Position numbers and translations under genes: made by a program. From NCBI GenBank assembly GCA_026398135.1, contig JAPLTN010000101.1, positions 1 to 46,668 on the forward strand: a DNA stretch of 46,668 nucleotides, read 5' to 3'. Source of the DNA: Verrucomicrobiota bacterium (GTDB taxonomy: Bacteria > Verrucomicrobiota > Verrucomicrobiia > Opitutales > Opitutaceae). The notes beneath the pieces are model-generated. The model saw nothing but the letters and a program-made list of their open reading frames with translations, ran no database searches and was not told the origin of the DNA. Within the stretch, counting starts at the first letter, position 1. Each line of letters starts with the position of its first letter. Below are positions 35,267 to 41,887 of the stretch, piece by piece.

Positions 35267-35632
35267 ATGTCACGGTTATCGGAAGAACTTCGCCAACGTT
35301 GTAAGCGCTACGCATCTGGCGTAATTCGTCTGTATGTGATCCTGCCCAAGAATCGGGAAGAGGTTGCTGTTTTGGGTAAGCAATTGCTGCGTTCCGGCAC
35401 TTCGGTTGCCGCGCATTCTAGGGAGGCATCGCGTTCACGATCAGAGGCGGAGTTGATTTCCAAGTTGGAGGTTCTTTTACAAGAGGCAGACGAAACCGGT
35501 CTTTGGCTGGAGCTTCTGCAAGAAGACTGTGGCATACAGTCCGAAACCCTGTCGGAACTGCTGGCCGAGACCGGCGAACTTCTCGCCATCTTCACCAGTA
35601 TCGTCGCCAAACTAAAGCGCCCCGGTCGTTAA
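35267..35632 (+). CDS. Four-helix-bundle protein (23S rRNA IVP-like)
   Basis: 121 aa. GKQLLRSGTSVAAHSREASRSRSEAELISKLEVLLQEADETGLWLELL matches the four-helix-bundle family first seen encoded in 23S rRNA intervening sequences. Function is unknown. It sits between rfbG and rfbH, bracketed by oppositely oriented palindromic-repeat arms. It looks like an insertion into the rfb operon rather than a sugar-pathway gene. Same strand as the operon, so it may be carried on the operon transcript. Confidence 0.85.
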   Translation: MSRLSEELRQRCKRYASGVIRLYVILPKNREEVAVLGKQLLRSGTSVAAHSREASRSRSEAELISKLEVLLQEADETGLWLELLQEDCGIQSETLSELLAETGELLAIFTSIVAKLKRPGR

Positions 35633-35635
35633 TCT

Positions 35636-35805
35636 AATTTCAAAATTTCCGCGTTTCCGAATTTCAAATTTTTCCGCCCGTCCCTGCCACCACTCAGACT
35701 TCCAAAATTTCCGAATTTTAAATTTTCAAATTTTTCCGTCCGTCCGTCCCTCCCTCTGCTACGACTTTCCGCGTTTCCGAATTTCAAAATTTTCTGCCCC
35801 GTTTT
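35636..35805 (-). repeat. Palindromic repeat P2 (TTTC-rich right arm)
   Basis: Iterated tttcaaaatttccgcg/tttccgaatttc units separated by pyrimidine-rich ccgtccgtccctccc stretches, running up to the rfbH start. Inverted relative to P1. Confidence 0.8.
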
Positions 35806-35813
35806 TTTCCGAC

Positions 35814-37856
35814 ATGTCCTCTCCCGCCGAACTCAAAGCTCAGATACTCAAGCTCACCCGAGACTACTCCGCCCTCATGCACAAGGGCCAGCGCCCCGGT
35901 GATGACGCGGCCCACGCGCCCTGGGCCCCCGGCCAGACCATCCCCTACGCCGGCCGCGTATTCGACGAAAACGAAGTCGAAGCCGCCGTCGGCGCCACCC
36001 TCGACTTCTGGCTCACCCTCGGCCCCGAAGGCGAAGCCTTTGAGAAGGAACTCGCCGCCCTCCTCGGCGTGAAACACAGCCTCCTGGTCAACTCCGGCTC
36101 CTCCGCCAACCTCGTCGCCCTCGCCACCTTCACCACCCACAAACTCCCGCCGCATAAGCGCATCCTCCCCGGCGACGAGGTCATCACCGTTGCCGCCGGC
36201 TTCCCCACCACCGTCGCCCCCATCATCCAGTCCGGCGCCGTCGCCGTCTTCCTCGACAACGACCCCATCACCGGAAACATCCGCCCCGAACAGCTCGAAG
36301 CTGCCTACGCCCCCGGCAAGACCAAGGCCGTCATGATCGCCCACGCCCTGGGCAACCCCTTCGACCTCTGCGCCGTCCTCGCCTTCTGCCGTAAGCACGA
36401 CCTCTGGCTCATCGAGGACAATTGTGATGCCCTCGGCTGCACTTACTCGATGCCCGAATCACGTGCCCGAGCCTTGGGGTTAGATCACCTCCTCAAGATT
36501 GCGGAAGCGAATGCGGCAGAAAACGCGGAAATTCTAAAACGCGGAAATGCGGAAATGCTCACGGAAAACGCGGAAAATCTAAAAACGGAAAATTTGAAAT
36601 CGGAGTCCGACCTTTCAAAATTTCAAAATTTTAGCGTTTCAAAATCTTCCTACGATCGCGTTTCAAAATTTTCCGCCCCCCGTTCCCCCAAGATCCCCTT
36701 TATCCGCGACGGCATCCTGACCGCCTACACCGGCACTTTTGGCGACATCTCCACCCAATCCTTCTACCCTCCGCACCACCTGACGATGGGCGAAGGTGGC
36801 GCGGTAAACATCATCAGCAAACCCCCGCTCAAGACCTACGCCGAGAGCTTCCGCGATTGGGGTCGTGACTGCTGGTGCGCCTCGGGTAAGGACGACACCT
36901 GTCATAAACGTTTCGGCTGGCAGCTCGGCGAGCTCCCCAAGGGCTACGACCACAAATACATCTACAGCCACCTCGGCTACAACCTGAAGCCCCTCGACCC
37001 GCAGGCCGCCATCGGCCGCCAGCAACTTAAAAAACTCCCTGCCTTCATCGAAGCCCGCAAACGCAACTGGGAGACCCTGCGCGCTGGTCTCGACTGCGTA
37101 TCCGACGTCCTCGATTTTACGCTCCCCGCGCATGCTGTTCGATGGGTGCCGCCAAGCGAAAGAGCGCGAACGGAAAAGCTGAAATTAGGAAATTCTGAAA
37201 TTTTGAAATTCGAAAGCGCGGCAGAAAACGCGGTAACGCGGTCGGAAAACGCTGAAAATTTGAAACGCGGAAATGCTGAAACTGCACCGGAAAAAGCGGA
37301 AAATTTGAAAAGCGGAAATGCGGACATTCAGAGTTCTGGAGTTTCAAAATTTCAAAATTTCAGCGTTTCAGAATTTTCCGACGTTCGCGTTTCAGAATTT
37401 TCCGACGTTCCCGTTTCAGAATTTCAAAATTTCAAAATCTCAAAATTTGATTTCAGCGCCTGCTTCGAATGGGACGCCACCGGGTGCCGTGTCGATACCT
37501 CCTGGTTCGGCTTCATGCTCCGGGTCAAAGCTGGCGCCCCCTTCAGCCATACCGACCTCGCCCGCGCGCTCGACGAGAAGAAGATTGGCAACCGCATGTT
37601 CTTCGGCGGCAACCTTCTGCGCCAGCCCGTCTTTGTTCAAATGCGCCAGGACCGCCCCCACGCCATCCGCCTCGTCGGTTCCAACGGCTCCACCGTTTCG
37701 CCTGTCAACAGCTCCACTATCGCCGCCGCCTTCCCCGGGGCCGATGCGATCATGAACGAAGCAATATTTCTCGGCACCTACCCCGGCCTGACCGCAGAAA
37801 TGCTGGCCTACGAAATCCAAGTCATCCGCGACTTCGTGGCCGCTAGAAGGAAGTGA
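35814..37856 (+). CDS. rfbH: CDP-4-keto-6-deoxyglucose-3-dehydratase with two in-frame repeat insertions
   Basis: 680 aa against about 440 for the family. This PMP/[2Fe-2S] enzyme removes the C3 hydroxyl on the way to CDP-3,6-dideoxyhexoses. Retained key residues: Cys204 (EDNCDALG), His321/His322 (SFYPPHHLTMGEGG, where His replaces the usual PLP lysine), and Cys353, Cys355, Cys363 (RDCWCASGKDDTC). Insertion 1 is residues about 212-305, between CDALGCTY and TGTFGDIS. Insertion 2 is about 443-546, before FSACFEWD. Both are built from palindromic-repeat DNA read as ENLKRGNAE and SKFQNFSVS. The frame is intact throughout. It may be functional with disordered loops, or processed or inactive. Confidence 0.9.
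   Translation: MSSPAELKAQILKLTRDYSALMHKGQRPGDDAAHAPWAPGQTIPYAGRVFDENEVEAAVGATLDFWLTLGPEGEAFEKELAALLGVKHSLLVNSGSSANLVALATFTTHKLPPHKRILPGDEVITVAAGFPTTVAPIIQSGAVAVFLDNDPITGNIRPEQLEAAYAPGKTKAVMIAHALGNPFDLCAVLAFCRKHDLWLIEDNCDALGCTYSMPESRARALGLDHLLKIAEANAAENAEILKRGNAEMLTENAENLKTENLKSESDLSKFQNFSVSKSSYDRVSKFSAPRSPKIPFIRDGILTAYTGTFGDISTQSFYPPHHLTMGEGGAVNIISKPPLKTYAESFRDWGRDCWCASGKDDTCHKRFGWQLGELPKGYDHKYIYSHLGYNLKPLDPQAAIGRQQLKKLPAFIEARKRNWETLRAGLDCVSDVLDFTLPAHAVRWVPPSERARTEKLKLGNSEILKFESAAENAVTRSENAENLKRGNAETAPEKAENLKSGNADIQSSGVSKFQNFSVSEFSDVRVSEFSDVPVSEFQNFKISKFDFSACFEWDATGCRVDTSWFGFMLRVKAGAPFSHTDLARALDEKKIGNRMFFGGNLLRQPVFVQMRQDRPHAIRLVGSNGSTVSPVNSSTIAAAFPGADAIMNEAIFLGTYPGLTAEMLAYEIQVIRDFVAARRK
36447..36728 (+). 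repeat. Palindromic repeat P3, in-frame insertion 1 in rfbH
   Basis: 282 bp (94 codons). The repeat core at about 36501-36672 has a left arm gcggaaattctaaaacgcgg and onward, a centre aaatcggagtccgacctttc, and a right arm tttcaaaattttagcgtttc. Left codes AENLKTENLKSES, right codes LSKFQNFSVSKS. Confidence 0.88.
37140..37451 (+). repeat. Palindromic repeat P4, in-frame insertion 2 in rfbH
   Basis: 312 bp (104 codons). Core at about 37170-37450: left arm codes ENAENLKRGNAE and EKAENLKSGNAD. Centre attcagagttctggagtttc (37326-37345) is nearly identical to the centre of P6. The right arm codes KFQNFSVSEFSDVRVSEF. Confidence 0.88.
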
Positions 37857-37857
37857 T

Positions 37858-38015
37858 ATGAAAAAACGAAAATGCTGAAACGCGGAAATTTTGAAATCCG
37901 AACTTTCAGAATTTTAAACTTTCAAAATTTTCCTACTCTTCCGCGTTTCACAATTTTCCCGACCAGCGTTTCAAAATTTCCGCGTTTCAAAATTTCAATT
38001 TTTTTCCTTCATCCG
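37858..38015. repeat. Palindromic repeat P5, intergenic
   Basis: Immediately after the rfbH stop. Left arm aaatgctgaaacgcggaaat, centre tttgaaatccgaactttc, right arm with several gcgtttcaaaatttc units to about 38010. Confidence 0.8.
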
Positions 38016-38056
38016 TCCTCCGTGCTCCGTTTCCGTTACCAGTAATCTCTGTGTTC

Positions 38057-38075
38057 AGTTCATTTTGAATTGAAT
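38057..38075. repeat. 19-bp dispersed motif, copy 2
   Basis: AGTTCATTTTGAATTGAAT, identical to 31977-31995. Confidence 0.75.
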
Positions 38076-38129
38076 TCCTTGCCGCACAGCCTTTTCATCG
38101 TCTGCTTCAGCCATTCAGCCATTCCTCCC

Positions 38130-38243
38130 TTCAGCCCTTTTCTTTCCTAACCGCTAAATATCGCTAAAGTCCGCTAAATCAGAATTTTAATGTAGAGTCG
38201 TTGCTTGCCGACGACCGCTCAGAAACCAAACCCTTTTAAACCA
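38130..38243 (+). repeat. Direct repeat of about 113 bp, copy 1
   Basis: Begins ttcagcccttttctttcc and runs through a GCTAAAT triad, cagaattttaatgtag and the hairpin-forming gtcgttgcttgccgacgacc to ccttttaaaccac. Copy 2 lies 311 bp downstream. Confidence 0.8.
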
Positions 38244-38440
38244 CGGAGTGCACGAAGAGCACGGAATTGGGATCCAAGTCATTAGTCATTTCCCTTTTCA
38301 ACCGTTCAGCCTTTCATGCTTTCTGTCCTTTTCATCCACTAGCTCTACCAGCTTACCAGCCCTACTAGCTCCATTCCAACCACGGATTGCACAGATCACA
38401 CGGATTCAAACCGGATACCGCCCCCTTCAGCCTTTCAGTC

Positions 38441-38553
38441 TTTCAGCCCTTTTCTTTCTAAACCGCTAAATATCGCTAAAATCCGCTAAATCAGAATTTT
38501 AATGTAGGGTCGTTGCTCGCCGACGACCGCTCAGAGCCCAAACCATTTTAACC
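38441..38553 (+). repeat. Direct repeat of about 113 bp, copy 2
   Basis: Differs from copy 1 at only a handful of positions, including a better hairpin GGTCGT-tgctcgccg-ACGACC. Each copy ends at the start of a different iteron triad. Confidence 0.8.
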
Positions 38554-38767
38554 ACTAAGAACGCGAAGGCTCACGAAGTTTCAGCTCAAGTCATTATTCG
38601 TTAGTCATTTTTGATTATCAACTTACTAGCCCTACTAGCTCTAACAGCTTACCAGCTCCGCTCCGCTTCAGCCTTTTAGTCCTTCAGCCTTTTTTCCGCC
38701 TAGCTACCAGCTCTACCAGCCTACTAGCTTACCAGCTTATCACCTCCTCGCTCCCCGCTCCCGTACC

Positions 38768-39232
38768 ATGAAACCACGCGTATACATCGAGACCACCGTC
38801 GTCAGCTACCTGACGGCCCGGCCCTCGCGTGAAGCTTTGCAGGAGGGAAGACGTCAGCTTACGGTCGATTGGTGGACTAAAAAAAGAACGGAATTCGAGT
38901 TCATCGTTTCGCCACTGGTATTTGTCGAGGCTGGCAAGGGTGATGTTAAGGCTGCGACGGCCCGGGTGGAGGCAATAAAGAATCTGCCGATTTTGGCCCT
39001 CGATGATCGAGCACGCTCACTCGCGAGGGCGCTCATTGCACCCGGCGCTATACCGGGCAAAGCCACCGACGATGCCGCGCACATCGCGATTTGCTCCGTA
39101 AACTCGATTCCTTATTTGCTTACTTGGAATTTTAAACACATAGCCAACGCGGCTATTCGCCTAAAGCTTGATTACCTTTGTGCAATCAACGGATACAAGT
39201 TGCCTACCATATGCACACCGGAGGAATTATGA
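38768..39232 (+). CDS. PIN-domain protein (VapC-like)
   Basis: 154 aa. Opens with KPRVYIETTVVSYLTARPS, the PIN start in which Glu8 replaces the usual first Asp. The acidic C-terminal motif is KATDDAAHIAIC, followed by PYLLTWNFKHIANA, common in this PIN subgroup. Probable endoribonuclease toxin. The gene overlaps the next by 4 bp. The toxin-like gene is first here, the reverse of the vapBC pair at 28.5 kb. It is bracketed by repeat mosaics inside the polysaccharide island. Confidence 0.8.
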   Translation: MKPRVYIETTVVSYLTARPSREALQEGRRQLTVDWWTKKRTEFEFIVSPLVFVEAGKGDVKAATARVEAIKNLPILALDDRARSLARALIAPGAIPGKATDDAAHIAICSVNSIPYLLTWNFKHIANAAIRLKLDYLCAINGYKLPTICTPEEL

Positions 39233-39540
39233 AAAACATACCATACGACTCTATTCTTACTGAAATGCATGCTATAAAAGACTCCATTTCTGAAGAATGT
39301 AATCACGACATTGATAAACTGTTCGATAAGCTGCAAGCGCTCGATCCTATAATGGCTGAAATGCACGCGATAAAAGATACCAATGCTGAACGTTTCGGCG
39401 GTGACCTGAAACGCCTTCTTACGCATCTGCGCAAGCTCGACTCGAAGGCCAGTGGCGTCAAATCGCGCCCCGCGTCAACCCCTCGTCACGTAAGTTTAGG
39501 TCGCCGTAAAACTAAAAAGAAGCCCTTGGCGTCTATCTAG
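39229..39540 (+). CDS. Small protein following the PIN gene, candidate antitoxin
   Basis: 103 aa from ATG 39229, preceded by a good Shine-Dalgarno (ggagg, 39220-39224). An internal duplication is visible: EMHAIKDSISEECNHDIDKL and AEMHAIKDTNAERFGGDLKRL. The C-terminus is basic (GRRKTKKK). Helical and charged, no recognised DNA-binding fold. Translational coupling to the PIN gene is the only reason to call it an antitoxin. Confidence 0.6.
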   Translation: MKNIPYDSILTEMHAIKDSISEECNHDIDKLFDKLQALDPIMAEMHAIKDTNAERFGGDLKRLLTHLRKLDSKASGVKSRPASTPRHVSLGRRKTKKKPLASI

Positions 39541-39703
39541 CCCTAGTTACTAGCCCTACCAGCTTACCAGCTCTACCAGCTTCAATCACCGTCGCCATTC
39601 TAAACCTTCGTGACAAAGACCGCTCAACCAGCTGTCAGGTGAACCACTAACAAACAACGGACTGACCCCATTGGCTAGGACTCTGTGTCTAATTTGAATT
39701 TTC

Positions 39704-39722
39704 AGTTCATTTTGAATTGAAT
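39704..39722. repeat. 19-bp dispersed motif, copy 3
   Basis: AGTTCATTTTGAATTGAAT, identical to the copies at 31977 and 38057. Confidence 0.75.
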
Positions 39723-39821
39723 TGTCTGATACAGGCCTTACGCAAGAGCACGAAAACCGCAGAACCCAACCCATTTTTAACCGCTAATATCCTGTAAACT
39801 AGCTATTAAGTCATAAAGCAC

Positions 39822-39945
39822 GGAAATGCTAAAAAGCGGAAATGCTGAAATTCAGAGTTACGGAGTTTCAAATTTTCAGAATTTTAAAATTTCCGTTTTT
39901 TCCGTCTCTTCCGCGTTTCAAAATTTCAACTTTTTTCCGTCCTCC
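39822..39945. repeat. Palindromic repeat P6, intergenic
   Basis: Left arm ggaaatgctaaaaagcgg and onward, centre attcagagttacggagtttc (39849-39868), right arm tttcaaattttcagaatttt through gcgtttcaaaatttcaac. The centre matches P4 in rfbH at all but two positions. Confidence 0.85.
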
Positions 39946-39949
39946 ATCT

Positions 39950-40048
39950 ATGCCCTCCCAGCCCCTCCCACCCGAAGACCTTGCCCATGTGCTCACGCAC
40001 ACCCGGGCGCTATGGGCGGAAGCACGGGGTAAACAGCTTATAACATGA
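39950..40048 (+). pseudogene. N-terminal remnant of a different NDP-sugar epimerase
   Basis: 33 codons of GC-rich sequence. LPPEDLAHVLTHTRALWAEA then RGKQLIT match the N-terminal extension of a family of NAD-dependent epimerases, where this leader runs directly into (F/L)ITGGTGF. Here it hits TGA exactly at that point, overlapping the ATG of the next epimerase (MKLFITGGTGFIG) in another frame. A recombination scar is more likely than a real leader peptide. Confidence 0.6.
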
Positions 40049-40872
40049 AGCTTTTTATAACCGGCGGAACAGGTTTTATTGGCAGGCATGTAGTGCGCCA
40101 GGCATTGGCGGACGGACATCAGGTGGTGGCCTTAATACGCCCCGGTTCGGCCAGTGCATTGCTGGAAACTAACGGGCTGTCCCAAATCCGTTATGAAATG
40201 GACCAGGTTCCGTCATCCGCGCTTGAGGGATGCGACGCGTTGATACATCTAGCGGCGCATGGCGTGGTTTCGGGCATGAACGATTGGCAAATGTGCTTTA
40301 AGGTAAATGTCCATCAAAGTTTGGTCCTATGGATAGCAGCCGCTGATGCAGGTATTAAACGCTTTGTGATCTGCGGATCTTGTTTTGAATATGGCAGAAG
40401 CGGAGAAAAGTATGATTTCATACCGGTCACAGCTCCATTAGAACCAACATCCGCTTACGCAGCATCAAAAGCCTCCGCTACTATGGCAATGACTGCACTT
40501 TCTATTCAACGAAACTTAAAAGCCAGCATTATTAGACCCTTTCACGTTTATGGCGAAGGCGAGCACGCTGATCGTTTTTGGATGAGTCTAAAGACCGCAG
40601 CAGAAAAGGGATGCAATTTCAATATGACTCGAGGTGAACAAATTCGTGATTTTGTTAGTGTTGAATATGTTGCACAAAGAATACTAAAAATATCGACTTG
40701 TAATCCAAGCGGTTCCGACAGTATAATATATAATATTGGAAGCGGCAATCCACTAACATTGAATCAATTTGCTAATCAAAATTGGAGTAAATTCAAAGCT
40801 AGCGGTGAGTTGATTATGGGGGCCATCCCCTATAGATCAAATGAAATCATGCGTTATGTTCCTTTAGTATAA
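40045..40872 (+). CDS. NAD-dependent epimerase/dehydratase (possible CDP-dideoxyhexose synthase)
   Basis: 275-aa extended SDR. Rossmann motif MKLFITGGTGFIGRHVV, catalytic-type YAASKASAT (YxxxK), and substrate-domain RPFHVYGEGEHADRFW. Ends with IPYRSNEIMRYVPLV. Following rfbF-G-H, the expected activity is reduction or epimerisation of a CDP-4-keto-3,6-dideoxyhexose (abequose/paratose type), but this is context-based. Base composition shifts from mixed in its first third to AT-rich after about 40.4 kb, suggesting a chimeric or transferred gene. Confidence 0.75.
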   Translation: MKLFITGGTGFIGRHVVRQALADGHQVVALIRPGSASALLETNGLSQIRYEMDQVPSSALEGCDALIHLAAHGVVSGMNDWQMCFKVNVHQSLVLWIAAADAGIKRFVICGSCFEYGRSGEKYDFIPVTAPLEPTSAYAASKASATMAMTALSIQRNLKASIIRPFHVYGEGEHADRFWMSLKTAAEKGCNFNMTRGEQIRDFVSVEYVAQRILKISTCNPSGSDSIIYNIGSGNPLTLNQFANQNWSKFKASGELIMGAIPYRSNEIMRYVPLV

Positions 40873-40894
40873 AACGAATTTTAAAAAGGGTATT

Positions 40895-41881
40895 ATGTTG
40901 CCAAAATTATCTATCTGCGTGCCGACCTTAAATAGAGCACGAAATCTAGACCAACTGTTGAAGTGTATTCGCGGCTGCTGTGTTGATTTCGTGAATGACG
41001 AAATTGAGATATGTATTTCAAACAACCATTCACGGGATAATAGTGAAGCAGTAATTCTTCACCACCAAAACAAATTCAAATCATTAAAATATGTTAATCA
41101 GACCAGAATACTAACGTTCCCAGAAAATTTATTAGCTGCAATAAATTTGGCACGCGGAGAATACATATGGCTAATGGGAGATGATGACTTGCTAATGCCA
41201 AATGCGATTGAAATTATTCTGGATATAATTCATGCGGACAAAAATCTCCGATTGATAGTTGTAAATGAAGCCGAATTTGATCGTACATCAGGTCACTTCA
41301 TCGCCCAATATAATAAAAGTAAAACCAAATACTACGATTCCCAGAAAGTTATGCTAGCAGATTACAGTATCGAGTGTGTAGGGCATATGTCCAGGCTAAT
41401 TTTGCACAAGGAATGTATATGTATTACGACATATGAACAACGTAAAAATTGGGATTTAATGCCATTTTTAAGATGGGTAGTTCTCGCTATGAAAAATGGA
41501 AGACATGCACTAATTTCCGATGTCCTCGTAATTGCAAAATATATTGATGATAATCCGCATTGGCGGGGAAAGTGGATGTATTGTAATGCTTGTGAGCTAC
41601 CAGAACTCGTTGAATTTATTAAAACACATATCGCTCTTGATGCGACTTCTACACGGCGAATATTCAGATCGAATTTGCATACAAAGGGGCGATTCCAATT
41701 ATCAATTCTACGAGATGAGCACAAGGAGGCATGGATATACTCAAAAAAATATAAAATCATGAATCCGGTTTTAAATGTATTTATAGTAATGCTTGATATG
41801 ATATTCGATTTTAGTATAATCAGGAGGTGTGCGTTAAATTTGGTGCGTAGGTATAAACCTACTTTTGGAGTTTCTTGCTAA
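40895..41881 (+). CDS. GT2-family glycosyltransferase
   Basis: 328 aa. GT-A fold opening LSICVPTLNRARNLDQLLKCI, and the metal-binding region GEYIWLMGDDDLLMPNAIEII. It transfers one sugar of the surface polysaccharide repeat from a nucleotide-sugar donor, on the cytoplasmic face. A short hydrophobic segment near the C-terminus (NVFIVMLDMIFDFSII) may anchor it. AT-rich like its downstream neighbours. Confidence 0.85.
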   Translation: MLPKLSICVPTLNRARNLDQLLKCIRGCCVDFVNDEIEICISNNHSRDNSEAVILHHQNKFKSLKYVNQTRILTFPENLLAAINLARGEYIWLMGDDDLLMPNAIEIILDIIHADKNLRLIVVNEAEFDRTSGHFIAQYNKSKTKYYDSQKVMLADYSIECVGHMSRLILHKECICITTYEQRKNWDLMPFLRWVVLAMKNGRHALISDVLVIAKYIDDNPHWRGKWMYCNACELPELVEFIKTHIALDATSTRRIFRSNLHTKGRFQLSILRDEHKEAWIYSKKYKIMNPVLNVFIVMLDMIFDFSIIRRCALNLVRRYKPTFGVSC

Positions 41882-41887
41882 AATTTC

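Larger units (their letters stand above)
38016..38767. repeat. Mosaic of short repeats between rfbH and the PIN gene
   Basis: No credible gene in about 750 bp. It contains the 19-bp motif (38057-38075), two long direct repeats (about 38130-38243 and 38441-38553), iteron triads with 9-10 bp spacing (38242-38268, 38381-38407, 38553-38580) and low-complexity strings of tcagcctttcag and ctaccagcttaccagc. A short open frame at 38248-38469 is just repeat sequence. Confidence 0.7.
39541..39949. other. Gene-free repeat region before the epimerase
   Basis: It contains a ctaccagcttaccagct low-complexity string (39546-39582), the 19-bp dispersed motif (39704-39722) and palindromic repeat P6 (39822-39945). 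No gene seen. Confidence 0.6.

Noticed and set aside
36500-37450. Possible CRISPR-like array
   Set aside because: Units vary in length and sequence, have no unique uniform spacers, are inverted about a centre and form an open reading frame with rfbH.
36447-37451. Self-splicing intron or intein in rfbH
   Set aside because: No intein motifs, no intron core, and the insert is open in frame and composed of simple inverted repeats.
38248-38469. 73-codon open frame
   Set aside because: Made entirely of repeat modules (triads and tcagcc/ctaccagc strings); no start context or conservation signal.
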